64,000 bases of DNA from Devosia sp. A16 (GTDB lineage: Bacteria; Pseudomonadota; Alphaproteobacteria; Rhizobiales; Devosiaceae). The notes beneath the pieces are model-generated. The model saw only the letters and a list, made by a program, of their open reading frames with translations. It ran no database searches and was not told where the DNA came from. Below, in pieces: positions 25,851-33,120 of this stretch. The position numbers and the translations under genes were made by a program. How positions within the stretch are numbered: position 1 is the first letter of the stretch; each line of letters opens with the position of its first letter. The stretch covers positions 3,387,501 through 3,451,500 of the forward strand of contig NZ_CP012945.1 of assembly GCF_001402915.1 (NCBI RefSeq). The letters are read 5' to 3'.

Positions 25851-26450
25851 ATGACGCCTCCCAAGAGACGGATAGCCAAAGTCGTCATCATCGATTTGCT
25901 CGACCGGCTCGAGGAGCGCGGTTCAAACCGCGATATCGACGCAGACCTGTTCCGCCTGATCGATCAAAGGCACGTTCGGCGGGCATTGAGGGAGCGCACC
26001 GAAGACATTCTGGAGAACCGGCCGGCAGCAGATGACATTTTGGCCCGGTTGAGTGACCTGACCTACGAAGACTGGGTCAGCGAAGAGCGGGAAATCTTTA
26101 TCACCGAAATTGACGACGACGGCCGAGTCTCGGGCGGATGGGGTAACCACGGCTATATGACTACCGCGGGTGAGTTCGTCGACCGACCAGTTCTGACGGC
26201 AATCCCGGCGGTCACAGCGGATCTCGAAGCCGCAATGACGTTCGAGAGGTCGATGCGCCACACGACATCTCGGCTGCGCATAACGGAGGTGCCCGTCGAG
26301 TTCGGTCCGGAGTATGTCGCTGAGTTGCTCAATGTTGCCAATGTCGTGGTTGCAGCCTACCAGGGAGACACCGCAGCTAAGGCGGTGGTTGGACTGGTGC
26401 TGCGCTCATTAGCGGACGGCTCGAATGCTTGGGAGATAGAGGTAGAATGA
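25851..26450 (+). CDS. Protein of unknown function, possible phage-type ABA-sandwich end
   Basis: This 199-residue protein has a charged helical N-terminal half. The C-terminal part ('AIPAVTADLEAAMTFE' ... 'AVVGLVLRSLADG') recalls the small ABA-sandwich domain of phage proteins, a weak resemblance read by eye. It starts with ATG after caaggacatctgcc and is divergent from the PD-(D/E)XK gene. The stop overlaps the next start by 4 bases (ATGA), so the next gene is co-translated with it. Confidence 0.6.
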   Translation: MTPPKRRIAKVVIIDLLDRLEERGSNRDIDADLFRLIDQRHVRRALRERTEDILENRPAADDILARLSDLTYEDWVSEEREIFITEIDDDGRVSGGWGNHGYMTTAGEFVDRPVLTAIPAVTADLEAAMTFERSMRHTTSRLRITEVPVEFGPEYVAELLNVANVVVAAYQGDTAAKAVVGLVLRSLADGSNAWEIEVE

Positions 26451-27244
26451 ACTCCATAGTGCGCGTGCTGGAGGGCGAAATGAGCAAGTTCGATCGAGCT
26501 GATCAGCAGGCGACCTTCCAAGAAGTCGTGAGTGCGTTGGTAACGGCGAGCGCTCGTCTTCCTCACGACCCTTTGACGGGCTTCATGGCGATGGAAGGGG
26601 CCAGCTATTCTGGCGACCTGATGTGGGTGGGACGCGCCGTCAACGGCTGGAGGGGTATAGGCCGCTCTCCTCTCGAGCTGGCAGATCCTGGGACCGCGGC
26701 TGACTTTGCCGCCAGCGCATTGCGCGCTGCCGGGCAACCCGGACCAGGTGGCGACGTTTGCCCGATGCGCTGGGTCACCGATCACTGGGGCACAACCCGG
26801 CATGGCTACAACACCAAGCGGTCGGCTTTCTGGCGCACTTCCAAGCGCGTGATGGGCGCGCTTGTAGACGAGCCTTCGTCCACGGTGAAATGGGTATCTC
26901 GAATGGTTTGGTCCAACCTCTACAAGGTCGCCCCGGCCGCAGGCTGGAACCCCGGGAGCAAGGTTGCGGAGGCGCAACTCGATGGATGCAGGAAGTTGCT
27001 GTCTGTGGAGCTTGCCACCTACAAGCCCCGCCATCTCGTATTCGCGACGGGGATGGATTGGGCGGCTCCATTCCTCGATCCGATCATGTTCCGTCAAACC
27101 AGTGGATCCACCGCTCCCGTGGTCTATGGCGACCTAGTGCTCGAGGATGTGAAGATCGGCCGATACGCCGTCCCTCGCCATCCGATGGGTAAGGATGAGG
27201 GCGATTGGGTGCAGCAGGTTGTTGCGGCCTTGCACGGAGATTGA
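26447..27244 (+). CDS. Hypothetical protein, possible uracil-DNA-glycosylase-like fold
   Basis: This 265-residue protein is coupled to the preceding gene. Strand-like pieces 'GDLMWVGRAVNGW' near the N terminus, 'WSNLYKVAP' in the middle and 'YKPRHLVFATGMDW' later have the spacing of UDG-like proteins. There the first strand carries the catalytic loop and the last a 'vl.lG' motif. No diagnostic catalytic Asp or Fe-S cysteines can be assigned, so the assignment is a guess. It may form a two-gene unit with the upstream protein. Confidence 0.55.
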   Translation: MNSIVRVLEGEMSKFDRADQQATFQEVVSALVTASARLPHDPLTGFMAMEGASYSGDLMWVGRAVNGWRGIGRSPLELADPGTAADFAASALRAAGQPGPGGDVCPMRWVTDHWGTTRHGYNTKRSAFWRTSKRVMGALVDEPSSTVKWVSRMVWSNLYKVAPAAGWNPGSKVAEAQLDGCRKLLSVELATYKPRHLVFATGMDWAAPFLDPIMFRQTSGSTAPVVYGDLVLEDVKIGRYAVPRHPMGKDEGDWVQQVVAALHGD

Positions 27245-27425
27245 CGGCAAACTGGTCCTGCGCCGGATTTCGCTCCGTTCGAATGAGTAATGTTGATCGC
27301 TCGCCTCCGGAATGCGTGCATTGGCTAGGAAGTCCCTTTCGTTAGGTGGTCGCGCCAGGACTAGTTCATGGGCTTGGTGCCGGTCCGGATCTTGTTGATC
27401 GACGCACCGGCGGCTGTCGACTTGT

Positions 27426-27899
27426 TTAGCTTCCAGCATCCTGGTTTGCCGCCGCCTTTCGCGCCCTCCGGAGGTGGTCCTCAGTCCTGATGTAACCGAA
27501 GGGGTATCCCCTGTAGGTCGTCAGGCCGGCCGCATTGAGGGCGGCAGCGAGCTCGCGGATGCCGATCGTGGGGTTGAGCTGTCGCTCGCGTTCGATCACT
27601 TCGTCCACCCGCTGCAGCCTGATCTGGTTGAGTTCACTTCGCCGCTCACGAGCCTTGTGCAAGTGGGCTCCGCGAGCACCGCGCTTCGGCACAATCTCAT
27701 ACCCAGCAAGCAGATCGGGGGCGATCGTCGGGTCGGTTTCGAGCAGGTGCAGGATGACCCGCACGGCACCGTCGACAGCATCGGCTGGACCGAGATCGAA
27801 AGACTCCAAGGAAACAGAACGGGTGTCGTCGAGGCTCAATTGTAGGCACACTTCCTCGAGCGGAGCTCGATATTCGAGAGAGGACAGGGAAGCACTCAA
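27426..27899 (-). CDS. Putative DNA-binding protein with recombinase-like HTH at the C terminus
   Basis: This 157-residue protein uses a TTG start. Residues from about 95 on ('QRVDEVIERERQLNPTIGIRELAAALNAAGLTTYRGYPFG') resemble the recombinase-associated helix-turn-helix found after resolvase domains ('IRELAAALN.AGL.T.RG'). The N-terminal half is acidic and unrecognised; no serine-recombinase catalytic domain is present. It is divergent from the XRE gene, sharing a 71-base control region with a 6-bp palindrome. Confidence 0.6.
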   Translation of the reverse strand: MSASLSSLEYRAPLEEVCLQLSLDDTRSVSLESFDLGPADAVDGAVRVILHLLETDPTIAPDLLAGYEIVPKRGARGAHLHKARERRSELNQIRLQRVDEVIERERQLNPTIGIRELAAALNAAGLTTYRGYPFGYIRTEDHLRRARKAAANQDAGS

Positions 27900-27923
27900 G
27901 CGCTCCCAACAATCTCAACACTA

Positions 27924-27943
27924 TAAAGCAAGCGAGAGCTTTA
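27924..27943. promoter_or_regulatory. Palindrome in the divergent HTH/XRE promoter region
   Basis: TAAAGC (27924-27929) and GCTTTA (27938-27943) form an inverted repeat with an 8-base spacer. It lies in the middle of the 71-base gap between two divergently read DNA-binding protein genes. It is a natural candidate operator for autoregulation by the XRE protein. Confidence 0.45.
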
Positions 27944-27970
27944 AGCACTTGTTTTTATGGGAGAAACGCC

Positions 27971-28369
27971 TTGTCCAAGCCTTTCGCAGGCACCCGCCTC
28001 ACTGCATATCTCGCCAAGCGTATCCTCGAGCTTCGTCCCACCAAGACGCAGGCCGAGATCGCCACCCAGGCCGGTTTCATCAACGTCAACATGCTGGCGA
28101 TGATCAAGGCCGGCAGCAACCGTCTCCCGCTCGACCGGGTGTCGGCCCTCGCCAAGGCACTGGATGCCGATCCCGCCTACGTTCTACTCCTCGCCCTCGA
28201 GCAGATGGCAGGGAGCACCGAGACGCAGGCGATTGTGTCGATCCTCAGCAATGCAGTGACTGAGCACGAGATGGCGTGGGTTATGGCGATCCGGGAGGCC
28301 TCCGATATGAGCGACCCTCCGTTGACCCGGCGGGCCCGCACCGCAATTTTCGGAGTGTTCGGCAAGTGA
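27971..28369 (+). CDS. XRE-family helix-turn-helix regulator
   Basis: This 132-residue protein uses TTG as start, 6 bases after a gggaga ribosome site. The lambda-repressor-like HTH spans about 20-75 ('KTQAEIATQAGFINVNMLAMIKAG', 'LPLDRVSALAKALDADPAYVL'). The C-terminal helices probably dimerise. It heads an overlapping operon: its stop TGA lies within the GTGA start of the small gene that precedes the NYN nuclease. Confidence 0.9.
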   Translation: MSKPFAGTRLTAYLAKRILELRPTKTQAEIATQAGFINVNMLAMIKAGSNRLPLDRVSALAKALDADPAYVLLLALEQMAGSTETQAIVSILSNAVTEHEMAWVMAIREASDMSDPPLTRRARTAIFGVFGK

Positions 28370-28554
28370 GCGAGAGGACGGTCGGAACTACCGTAACGGT
28401 GTCGCGAAACGAACTTTTCTGGCTCGAGGTGATCCGGATGGCCTCCAATGACACGGACCCCATGCCCACGCTCGAGCGCACGCAGCAGCTTCGCCTGCTC
28501 TTCTCGCAGCTAGGTCCTGCGGCCAGCTGGCACGAGGTGAAGCATGACCGGTAA
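28366..28554 (+). CDS. Small protein between XRE regulator and NYN nuclease
   Basis: The 62-residue frame starts with GTG in a GTGA overlap with the XRE stop and ends by overlapping the NYN gene start by 11 bases. The sequence is amphipathic ('SRNELFWLEVIRMASND', 'LERTQQLRLLFSQLG') and unrecognised. Its overlaps at both ends argue that it is translated. By position it could be an antitoxin-like partner, though nothing proves that. Confidence 0.6.
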   Translation: MSERTVGTTVTVSRNELFWLEVIRMASNDTDPMPTLERTQQLRLLFSQLGPAASWHEVKHDR

Positions 28555-29353
28555 GGAATGGCTCGACTACCTCAGCCGGACACTCAGGAGCCGGCTCTGC
28601 GGCGGCTCCCGAGCAGCACGCTGTGCCGTCCTTGTCGATGGAGACAACGTGCCTCCGCGCCTTACCGGTGCGTTGGTGCACTATGCCTCGAGCTTCGGGC
28701 GTGTGACGTCCATTGAGGTGTTCGCGAACTTCGCAAGCACTCATGCCGCCGGGTGGTCCGCCCAGATGAAGGAGCACGGCGTCATCGGGTTCCAGCATTA
28801 TCGCACCAGCAACGGAAAGAACGCTGCCGACACCGCCCTGATAGTGCGAGCGATGGACCTCATTCATACAGAGCGTCCCGACCACTACGTAGTCGTCAGC
28901 AGCGACTCCGACTTCTCGGCGCTCGCCCACCGCATCCGGCGTTCGGGCGCGACGGTCCATGGCATCGGACACGCCAGCGCTGCTGCATCGCTGCGAGTCA
29001 GTTGCTCGACCTTCCTCACTTTCGACGAACTGAGTTCGCTGATCCTGTCGACCGATGATGCCGCTGCAACGGATGTCTGGAAGCGCCCACCCAGCGCTGC
29101 AGAGGATCGCGTCCTTCACGCCCTTATCCGCCTCGGTGCTGCACGACTGTGGGTGGACATCTCGAAGCTGGGGCAGGAGTTGCGAGAAGCATCACCAACG
29201 TTCGATCCCAGGTTCTATGGGAGCAGATCGCTAGGTGAGCTTTGCGATGCCATCGACAGCGTCGAAGTCGACCGTGAGGAAGCTAGCCCGAAGGTGCGCA
29301 TCGCCCTGTCGACCAGGAATGGCTCACTCCGTGAACGGAAGACGAAGTCCTAG
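28544..29353 (+). CDS. NYN-domain ribonuclease with C-terminal OST-HTH/LOTUS domain
   Basis: This 269-residue protein is of the LabA/NYN type. The PIN-like catalytic core has Asp32 and Asp34 in 'VLVDGDNVPP', a middle Asp in 'NAADTALIVRAMDLI' and the third acidic cluster in 'VVVSSDSDFSALA'. Residues from about 190 to 260 form an OST-HTH/LOTUS module ('AEDRVLHALIRLGAARLWVDISKLGQEL'), a predicted RNA-binding fold. It is therefore a likely RNA endonuclease under control of the XRE protein two genes upstream. No membrane segments. Confidence 0.87.
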   Translation: MTGKEWLDYLSRTLRSRLCGGSRAARCAVLVDGDNVPPRLTGALVHYASSFGRVTSIEVFANFASTHAAGWSAQMKEHGVIGFQHYRTSNGKNAADTALIVRAMDLIHTERPDHYVVVSSDSDFSALAHRIRRSGATVHGIGHASAAASLRVSCSTFLTFDELSSLILSTDDAAATDVWKRPPSAAEDRVLHALIRLGAARLWVDISKLGQELREASPTFDPRFYGSRSLGELCDAIDSVEVDREEASPKVRIALSTRNGSLRERKTKS

Positions 29354-29468
29354 AAATGGTGGATGAAGACGATGGGGATCGAGCCAGTGTCCACCAGCCT
29401 CGGGCGTTCTATCCTCCTCTCTGGAAGGGCCTCAGGTTGGGGGTGTGGCATCTCGGCTGGGTGGACAC

Positions 29469-29623
29469 CAACCTCGCGTGTCAACTCATTCAAGCCGGAA
29501 GAATGAATGGCATTACACGGACCTCAACACAGCGGTCCAAAACGACAGCTTGGCTCGAACTTTCACTCGTCACGTCAACCTCGCGCGTCACCCCGTTCAA
29601 GCGGACAGATTGAATGGCATTAC
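29469..29623. repeat. Pair of 48-bp imperfect direct repeats
   Basis: Positions 29469-29516 and 29576-29623 align end to end without gaps: both begin caacctcgcg and end tgaatggcattac, with scattered differences between. The unit offset is 107 bases. They lie in the 760-base gap between the NYN gene and the HUH endonuclease gene (29354-30113). No convincing gene is present there; a 61-codon minus-strand frame at 29689-29874 is possible but unsupported. Confidence 0.7.
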
Positions 29624-30113
29624 GCCAAGTTGACACAGGTTGACAGAAATCGCCCAGAAGGACCTTTTTGCCAGAACGTCAGCCGATTTCATTCCCACCA
29701 CACGCGCACTACGCCCAGCAATTTCCCATCCGGGTAATCGATAGGGCCGAAATACCGATGAAACCTATCCGCGCCCAAGGGTTCAGCCGGCCAGTCGAAG
29801 CAGGGCGTGGTCTGCGAACCTTGATGAAATAGGTATTCCGAAAGCGGTGTCGGCACCTTCATTGGCGGCGGCACAAAGGCATCTCTACCTGACGGGGGTC
29901 TATCAGCGCCTCAAGCCCTCCAAGGGCGATTGGGCAAGGAATGTTGAACATGGTCGGGTGGTTGGCAATTGCAATGAGCCTTGGTGCAGGAGGCTTCAAG
30001 TCGCGCGACGAACTCGGCGCCTCCAATCCCTCTGCCGGTAGCCTCCTCTCCGACCGCCCGGTCAGCACTTTCGCACCTTGCCAATAACGGGACGAATCCG
30101 CTCTAGAGTGTCG

Positions 30114-30644
30114 ATGCCCACCTCCGATTTTTCTCCCCCATCGCATCTCGACCCGGTCCAGCGCGCTCAGGCGTGGCGAGAGTGGATTGCCCCGCAGCCG
30201 TGGGACCGCTTTGTAACCCTGGCGTTCAATCAAGCAGGCAGCCCGCGGCCGGTGACTGGTCTAGCCGATAACCAGACACTAGCGCTCAAGGACAAGCTTA
30301 AGGAATGGGATGGGCGCATGCAGCGGAAGGTCGTGGGGACCAACTGGGCCAAGAACCATGACCAGCGCTTTGTTGGCGTCTACACTCTCGAAAAGCTGAG
30401 CACCAATCCGCACTGGCATGGGTTGGTGCGGTTCTACGAAGTCAGCGACGAGGAGCGGCGCCGGCAAGGCCACGAGTTCGACCAGTGGGCACATACCGTA
30501 TGGCGCAGGTTGGTCCCGTCCGGCGACGTCATTGTCAAGGCCGTAAATGACGAACGGGGGGCAGTGGGGTATATTGGCAAGTCACTGCTAGATCAGCTAA
30601 ATTACGCAAATTGGGTGCCGCAGGACGAGTTCTGGCGGCCCTAG
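30114..30644 (+). CDS. Minimal HUH-type endonuclease (Rep-like)
   Basis: This 176-residue protein has the two motifs expected of a rolling-circle/relaxase-type HUH nuclease. These are His100-Trp-His102 in 'NPHWHGLVRF' (metal-binding H-u-H) and Tyr153-x2-Lys156 in 'AVGYIGKSL' (nucleophile). An aromatic strand 'WDRFVTLAFNQ' upstream fits motif 1. There is no helicase domain. It may nick single-stranded DNA for replication or transposition, or be a remnant of a phage or plasmid replicator. The ATG at 30114 is preferred over a TTG at 30078. Confidence 0.7.
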   Translation: MPTSDFSPPSHLDPVQRAQAWREWIAPQPWDRFVTLAFNQAGSPRPVTGLADNQTLALKDKLKEWDGRMQRKVVGTNWAKNHDQRFVGVYTLEKLSTNPHWHGLVRFYEVSDEERRRQGHEFDQWAHTVWRRLVPSGDVIVKAVNDERGAVGYIGKSLLDQLNYANWVPQDEFWRP

Positions 30645-31036
30645 TCTCGGGACCCGCAAAAAGTCCTGCTCCGACCATGAGTCGAGCGGTGCTGTTGCTC
30701 GCGAAGCGAGGATGGCTAGTAGCCCGCGCCATAGCTGAATGCCAGAACTGCGGCCCATCCGAGCTGCAGTGGTGGTAAGCTATGGGAAGATTGAACGGGC
30801 ACTCCAGCGACCAGGCCTGCCCTACAAGGTGGGCGCCGAAGGCGACCGGCAAGGCCGAAGGCCGCGCAGGCGAGCGAAGCGAGCACGAGCCTTATGACCC
30901 GCAGGTAGCTCGAAACGAACTCCGCTACGTCTCACTCCACTTCTTTTCGTGGCCAGAGTCGCGTAGCCGTCACTGCCGGGGAACCTCAGCTTGTCGGGTC
31001 CGACGGTTCCTGTGATCGGCCAAGACGGCCCCCCCT
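30645..31036. other. Intergenic gap without recognised features
   Basis: 392 bases separate the HUH gene from the convergent end of vsr. Open frames here are short and of biased composition; I see no promoter, RNA or repeat that I can support. Confidence 0.6.
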
Positions 31037-31486
31037 CTACGCCTTTCCAACGGAAAGTCGTGATTGGCCCTCCCTCAGCCAGCGGCCAACAACCTCGGCC
31101 GTATTAGCCACGTCTTCGGGCCTCTTCAGCGCACATTCCCAGATCGTGGCCACTCTCCAACCTGATGTCATCAGATCGTCGAGAACCCGGTCGTCCCTAG
31201 CGACGTTCGCAGCAAACTTGGCTGCCCAGAAATCAGGGCGAGTCGCCGGCGTGGTGGCAAGTCGGCAGCCTTCGTGGCGATGCCAGAAGCACCCATGCAC
31301 GAATACAACCGCATGGTGCTTGGCAAACGCCATGTCAGGTCGGCCGGGGATGTTTGAGGAGTGGATACGGAACCGGAAACCCCGCGCATGCAACGCTTTC
31401 CGAAGGACCAGTTCAGGCTTCGTGTCCTTACCCCGAATCCCGGACATCATCCTAGATCGGGTCTGACGATCGACTATGTCTACCAC
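31037..31486 (-). CDS. vsr: Very short patch repair (Vsr) endonuclease
   Basis: This 149-residue protein (GTG start) has the Vsr fold: 'SRMMSGIRGKDTKPELVLRKALHARGFRFRIH', catalytic Asp in 'IPGRPDMAFAKH', and 'VVFVHGCFWHRHEGC' with the metal-binding Cys/His set, then 'FWAAKF'. Vsr nicks at T:G mismatches formed by deamination of 5-methylcytosine. It lies head to head with the C5 methyltransferase, 52 bases apart, the usual functional pairing. In some systems such Vsr-like proteins act as the restriction nuclease instead. Confidence 0.95.
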   Translation of the reverse strand: MVDIVDRQTRSRMMSGIRGKDTKPELVLRKALHARGFRFRIHSSNIPGRPDMAFAKHHAVVFVHGCFWHRHEGCRLATTPATRPDFWAAKFAANVARDDRVLDDLMTSGWRVATIWECALKRPEDVANTAEVVGRWLREGQSRLSVGKA

Positions 31487-31538
31487 GTGGGCCCTGGTAA
31501 TAATCTCTCAGCCTAGTATACACCGGCAGTTGCGTTGC

Positions 31539-33086
31539 ATGGAGCACGAATTGCCGCCCACCTTCGGTGTAGTCGATCTGTTTGCCGGTCCCGGCGGTCT
31601 TGGCGAAGGATTTGCGGCGTTCGAGCGAGATGATCACCGGCCGTTCGACATCGGCATATCCGTGGAAAAGGAGGCGTCGGCACAGAGGACCCTGAGGCTT
31701 CGCGCTTTCCTGCGCGAGTATCAATCGAAACATGGCACCCTGCCGGCAGCATTCCTTGATTTTCACGCGGGTCTGACCGCCGAGCCGGACTGGTCCGCTC
31801 TCGATGCACAGAGCTGGCGTCGCGCCGACCACGAGGCCTTGGCCTTGGAACTGGGGTCTGACGTTGCCACCACAAGGGTCGACGATGCGATCGCCCGTAT
31901 TCAGGGAAGCTACGATGACACAGTTCTGATAGGTGGCCCTCCGTGCCAAGCCTACTCCCTCGTGGGGCGCGCCCGTTCAAGGGGCAAGACGGGATACGTG
32001 CCGGAGGAAGACGAGCGTCATTATCTCTTTCGTGAATACATCCGGGCGCTGGACAGGCTCAGGCCGGCGGTCTTCGTAATGGAGAATGTCAAGGGCATGC
32101 TTTCGTCCACTGTCGAAAGCCGCCTGGTGTTCGAAATGCTAATGGAAGATCTCTCTTCCTTGGGCAGATGGCGGGGGCACCAGTATGAGTTGCGTGCGAT
32201 CAGGGTGGAGGATGGCGCGGCCGTTCTGAAGCAGGCAGCGAGGCCGGCGGACTTCATCGTGCGCTCGGAGGAGTTTGGTGTGCCACAGCGGCGGCACCGC
32301 GTGATCATCGTCGGCATTCGGTCCGACCTGGCCGCCAAGATATCTAGCGCCCGGATCGAAATCGACTCGACCCGTCGGTCTGTAAGGGGCGCGATCGGAA
32401 TGTTGCCAGCGCTCAGAAGCGGAATCAGTAGCGCCACTGACTCAGCCGAAACATGGGCCAATCAGGTGGCCGGAATGGCCAAGGACCTTGCAGATGTCAG
32501 CGGCGCAGAGCGCGAATACGAACTTCGCGAGGCGTTCCTGTCAGTAGAACAGCAGGTCCGTTCAAGAGGCGGAGATACTCGGAGGGGTTCCCGAGAGTTG
32601 CCTCAAGGTTATGGCAGCTATACCGATGGACTCTTGCGCTGGCTCGAGCGGCAGGAACTTCGGGCTGTGTCCCAGCACGAGACGCGGGGACACATGCCTG
32701 CCGACCTAGGTCGCTACCTGTTCGCGGCCGTCTTTGGGGCTACGCGCGGTTACAGCCCCAAGGCCGCCGAATTCCCCGCCCTTCTCGCCCCCAACCATCG
32801 AAACTGGCACAGTGGTGTCTTTAATGATCGGTTCAGGGCCCAGTTAGCAGGTGAGCCCTCCACTACCGTGACCAGTCACCTTTCCAAGGACGGCCACTAC
32901 TTCATCCACCCAGATCCGAACCAGTGCCGCAGCCTCACGGTGCGAGAGGCCGCAAGGCTTCAGACGTTCCCGGACGACTATCTGTTCTTGGGCAATCGAA
33001 CCCAGCAATATGTTCAGGTCGGGAATGCTGTGCCGCCCTATCTCGCGCGACAGATAGCCGGGTTGCTCTACAGCCTGCTCAACTGA
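31539..33086 (+). CDS. DNA (cytosine-5-)-methyltransferase
   Basis: This 515-residue enzyme has all the main C5 motifs in order: I 'DLFAGPGGLGEGF', IV 'GGPPCQAYS' with the catalytic Cys, VI 'ENVKGM', VIII 'VPQRRHRVI', IX 'REAARLQTFPDDY', X 'QVGNAVPP'. It is longer than minimal Dcm proteins: there is an insert after motif I ('EKEASAQRTLRLRAFLREY') and a large target-recognition region (about 270-430). It methylates cytosine in an unknown sequence. It heads the operon with the Z1 ATPase, 34 bases downstream. Confidence 0.95.
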   Translation: MEHELPPTFGVVDLFAGPGGLGEGFAAFERDDHRPFDIGISVEKEASAQRTLRLRAFLREYQSKHGTLPAAFLDFHAGLTAEPDWSALDAQSWRRADHEALALELGSDVATTRVDDAIARIQGSYDDTVLIGGPPCQAYSLVGRARSRGKTGYVPEEDERHYLFREYIRALDRLRPAVFVMENVKGMLSSTVESRLVFEMLMEDLSSLGRWRGHQYELRAIRVEDGAAVLKQAARPADFIVRSEEFGVPQRRHRVIIVGIRSDLAAKISSARIEIDSTRRSVRGAIGMLPALRSGISSATDSAETWANQVAGMAKDLADVSGAEREYELREAFLSVEQQVRSRGGDTRRGSRELPQGYGSYTDGLLRWLERQELRAVSQHETRGHMPADLGRYLFAAVFGATRGYSPKAAEFPALLAPNHRNWHSGVFNDRFRAQLAGEPSTTVTSHLSKDGHYFIHPDPNQCRSLTVREAARLQTFPDDYLFLGNRTQQYVQVGNAVPPYLARQIAGLLYSLLN

Positions 33087-33120
33087 AAGACTGTCCGGGT
33101 GATTCTCCTTGGGGGGGCGA

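Noticed and set aside
29689-29874. 61-codon minus-strand frame (MPPPMKVPTPLSEYLF...)
   Set aside because: Protein-like in places, but no ribosome site, no overlap with neighbours and no recognised family.
30782-31015. 77-codon plus-strand frame between the HUH gene and vsr
   Set aside because: Arg/Ser-rich, no ribosome site, no family; looks like non-coding DNA.
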